Origin: Bacillota bacterium
GTDB taxonomy: Bacteria; Bacillota_I; Bacilli_A; Acholeplasmatales; UBA5453
Assembly (NCBI GenBank): GCA_023436805.1
Contig: JAEZHT010000046.1
Coordinates: 1-5,817 of the forward strand
Direction of reading: 5' to 3'
DNA length: 5,817 nt
Each line of letters opens with the position of its first letter. Within the stretch, counting starts at the first letter, position 1. The position numbers and the translations under genes were made by a program. Shown here piece by piece: positions 5,352 to 5,817 of this stretch. Under the pieces are notes generated by a model that saw nothing but the letters and a program-made list of their open reading frames with translations, was not told the DNA's origin and did no database searches.

Positions 5352-5817
5352 ATGGAACATGTAGTATGGTCAATCGTCTCCATTTTGCTATTGGCTTTAG
5401 GCTTGGTAGGGGGCTTCATTTTCCGTGTAAAACAACACGAAAAGAGCTTACAAAACAGCCGCGAGCAAGCGAAAAAAATTGTTGAAGAAGGCACTAAAGA
5501 AGCCGAAAAACTCAAGAAGGAAGCCATTCTAGAAGCACGTCAAAATATTTTTGATCAAAAACGTGAATTCGAACGTGATATGAAGGAAAGAAAACAAGTC
5601 GTTCTCGATTTGGAAACCAAAATATCACAAAGAGACGAAATGCTTAACAGAAGAGCCGCCAATTTGGACAAGAGAGAAGAATTTCTTGGTCAAAAAGAAA
5701 TTAAGTTGGACGAAAAGAAACAAGATCTTGAACAATTGAATAGCAAAGTGGAAGACATTTTGAAACAACAAGAAGCAAAATTAATGGAGATTTCAGGTAT
5801 TTCCACAGAACAGGCAC
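5352..5817 (+). CDS. rny: Ribonuclease Y, N-terminal part (3' end outside window)
   Basis: The frame is open to the window edge and gives 155 complete codons. RNase Y is the membrane-anchored endoribonuclease that starts mRNA decay in many Gram-positives. Visible here are the N-terminal membrane helix (about residues 4-25, ending FIFRVKQ) and the long charged coiled coil (about 28-150), with the family-typical AKKIVEEGTKEAEKLKKEA (40-58) and LMEISGISTEQA at the visible end, just before where the KH domain normally begins. The KH and HD catalytic domains would lie beyond the window; the full protein is usually about 510-520 residues. GGAGG (5339-5343) is eight bases before the ATG. In Bacillus, rny is also found close downstream of recA. 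Nothing in the visible part suggests damage. Confidence 0.93.
   Translation, partial: MEHVVWSIVSILLLALGLVGGFIFRVKQHEKSLQNSREQAKKIVEEGTKEAEKLKKEAILEARQNIFDQKREFERDMKERKQVVLDLETKISQRDEMLNRRAANLDKREEFLGQKEIKLDEKKQDLEQLNSKVEDILKQQEAKLMEISGISTEQA

Noticed and set aside
5345..5484. ATG at 5345 opening another frame over the rny start
   Set aside because: Its translation has no membrane helix or family likeness, while the ATG at 5352 has the better-spaced GGAGG and gives RNase Y.
5270..5527. Leftward open frame over the rny start
   Set aside because: It is antisense to the rny coiled coil, whose frame, ribosome binding site and promoter are all clear.

Overview
The window reads as ordinary chromosome from a low-GC Gram-positive relative, most likely a wall-less or near-mollicute lineage such as Acholeplasma, Paracholeplasma or Izemoplasma-type bacteria. 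The reasons are A+T-rich DNA (roughly 60% by eye), strong Shine-Dalgarno sites, Firmicutes-like gene order and proteins, and no sign of a LexA box before recA. Tryptophan is encoded by TGG and no internal TGA is needed, so the standard code applies, not the Mycoplasma code. All seven genes whose 3' ends are visible stop at TAA. The taxon is inferred; it was not looked up.

Left part (1-2789). The 3' end of comEC (DNA-uptake channel, metallo-beta-lactamase-like domain) is followed by holA (DNA polymerase III delta, the clamp-loader subunit). One base after holA comes a DEDDh 3'-5' exonuclease gene. This trio runs rightward into rpsT (ribosomal protein S20), which is on the opposite strand and has its own promoter, a full-consensus ribosome binding site and a terminator. 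comEC-holA-rpsT is a classic Firmicutes neighbourhood; the exonuclease is an extra gene in it.

Middle part (2790-4542). rpsT and pgsA (phosphatidylglycerophosphate synthase) diverge from a compact region of about 110 bp. pgsA is followed by recA after a 52-bp gap that holds a small GNRA-capped hairpin. recA ends at a strong bidirectional terminator that it shares with the gene on the other side.

Right part (4541-5817). A leftward gene encodes an unrecognised 195-residue protein with one N-terminal membrane anchor. It diverges from rny (RNase Y, 5' part only), which has an almost perfect sigma-A-type promoter and a leader of about 118 nt. pgsA-(cinA)-recA-rny is a second conserved Firmicutes neighbourhood; here cinA is absent and the unknown membrane protein gene sits between recA and rny.

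The genes are mostly housekeeping: DNA uptake, replication, proofreading, recombination, phospholipid synthesis, translation and mRNA decay. I found no mobile element, CRISPR array, tRNA or rRNA, and no convincing new multi-gene system. The most useful points to follow up are the unknown membrane protein, the exonuclease paired with holA, and the inverted repeat over the rny promoter.
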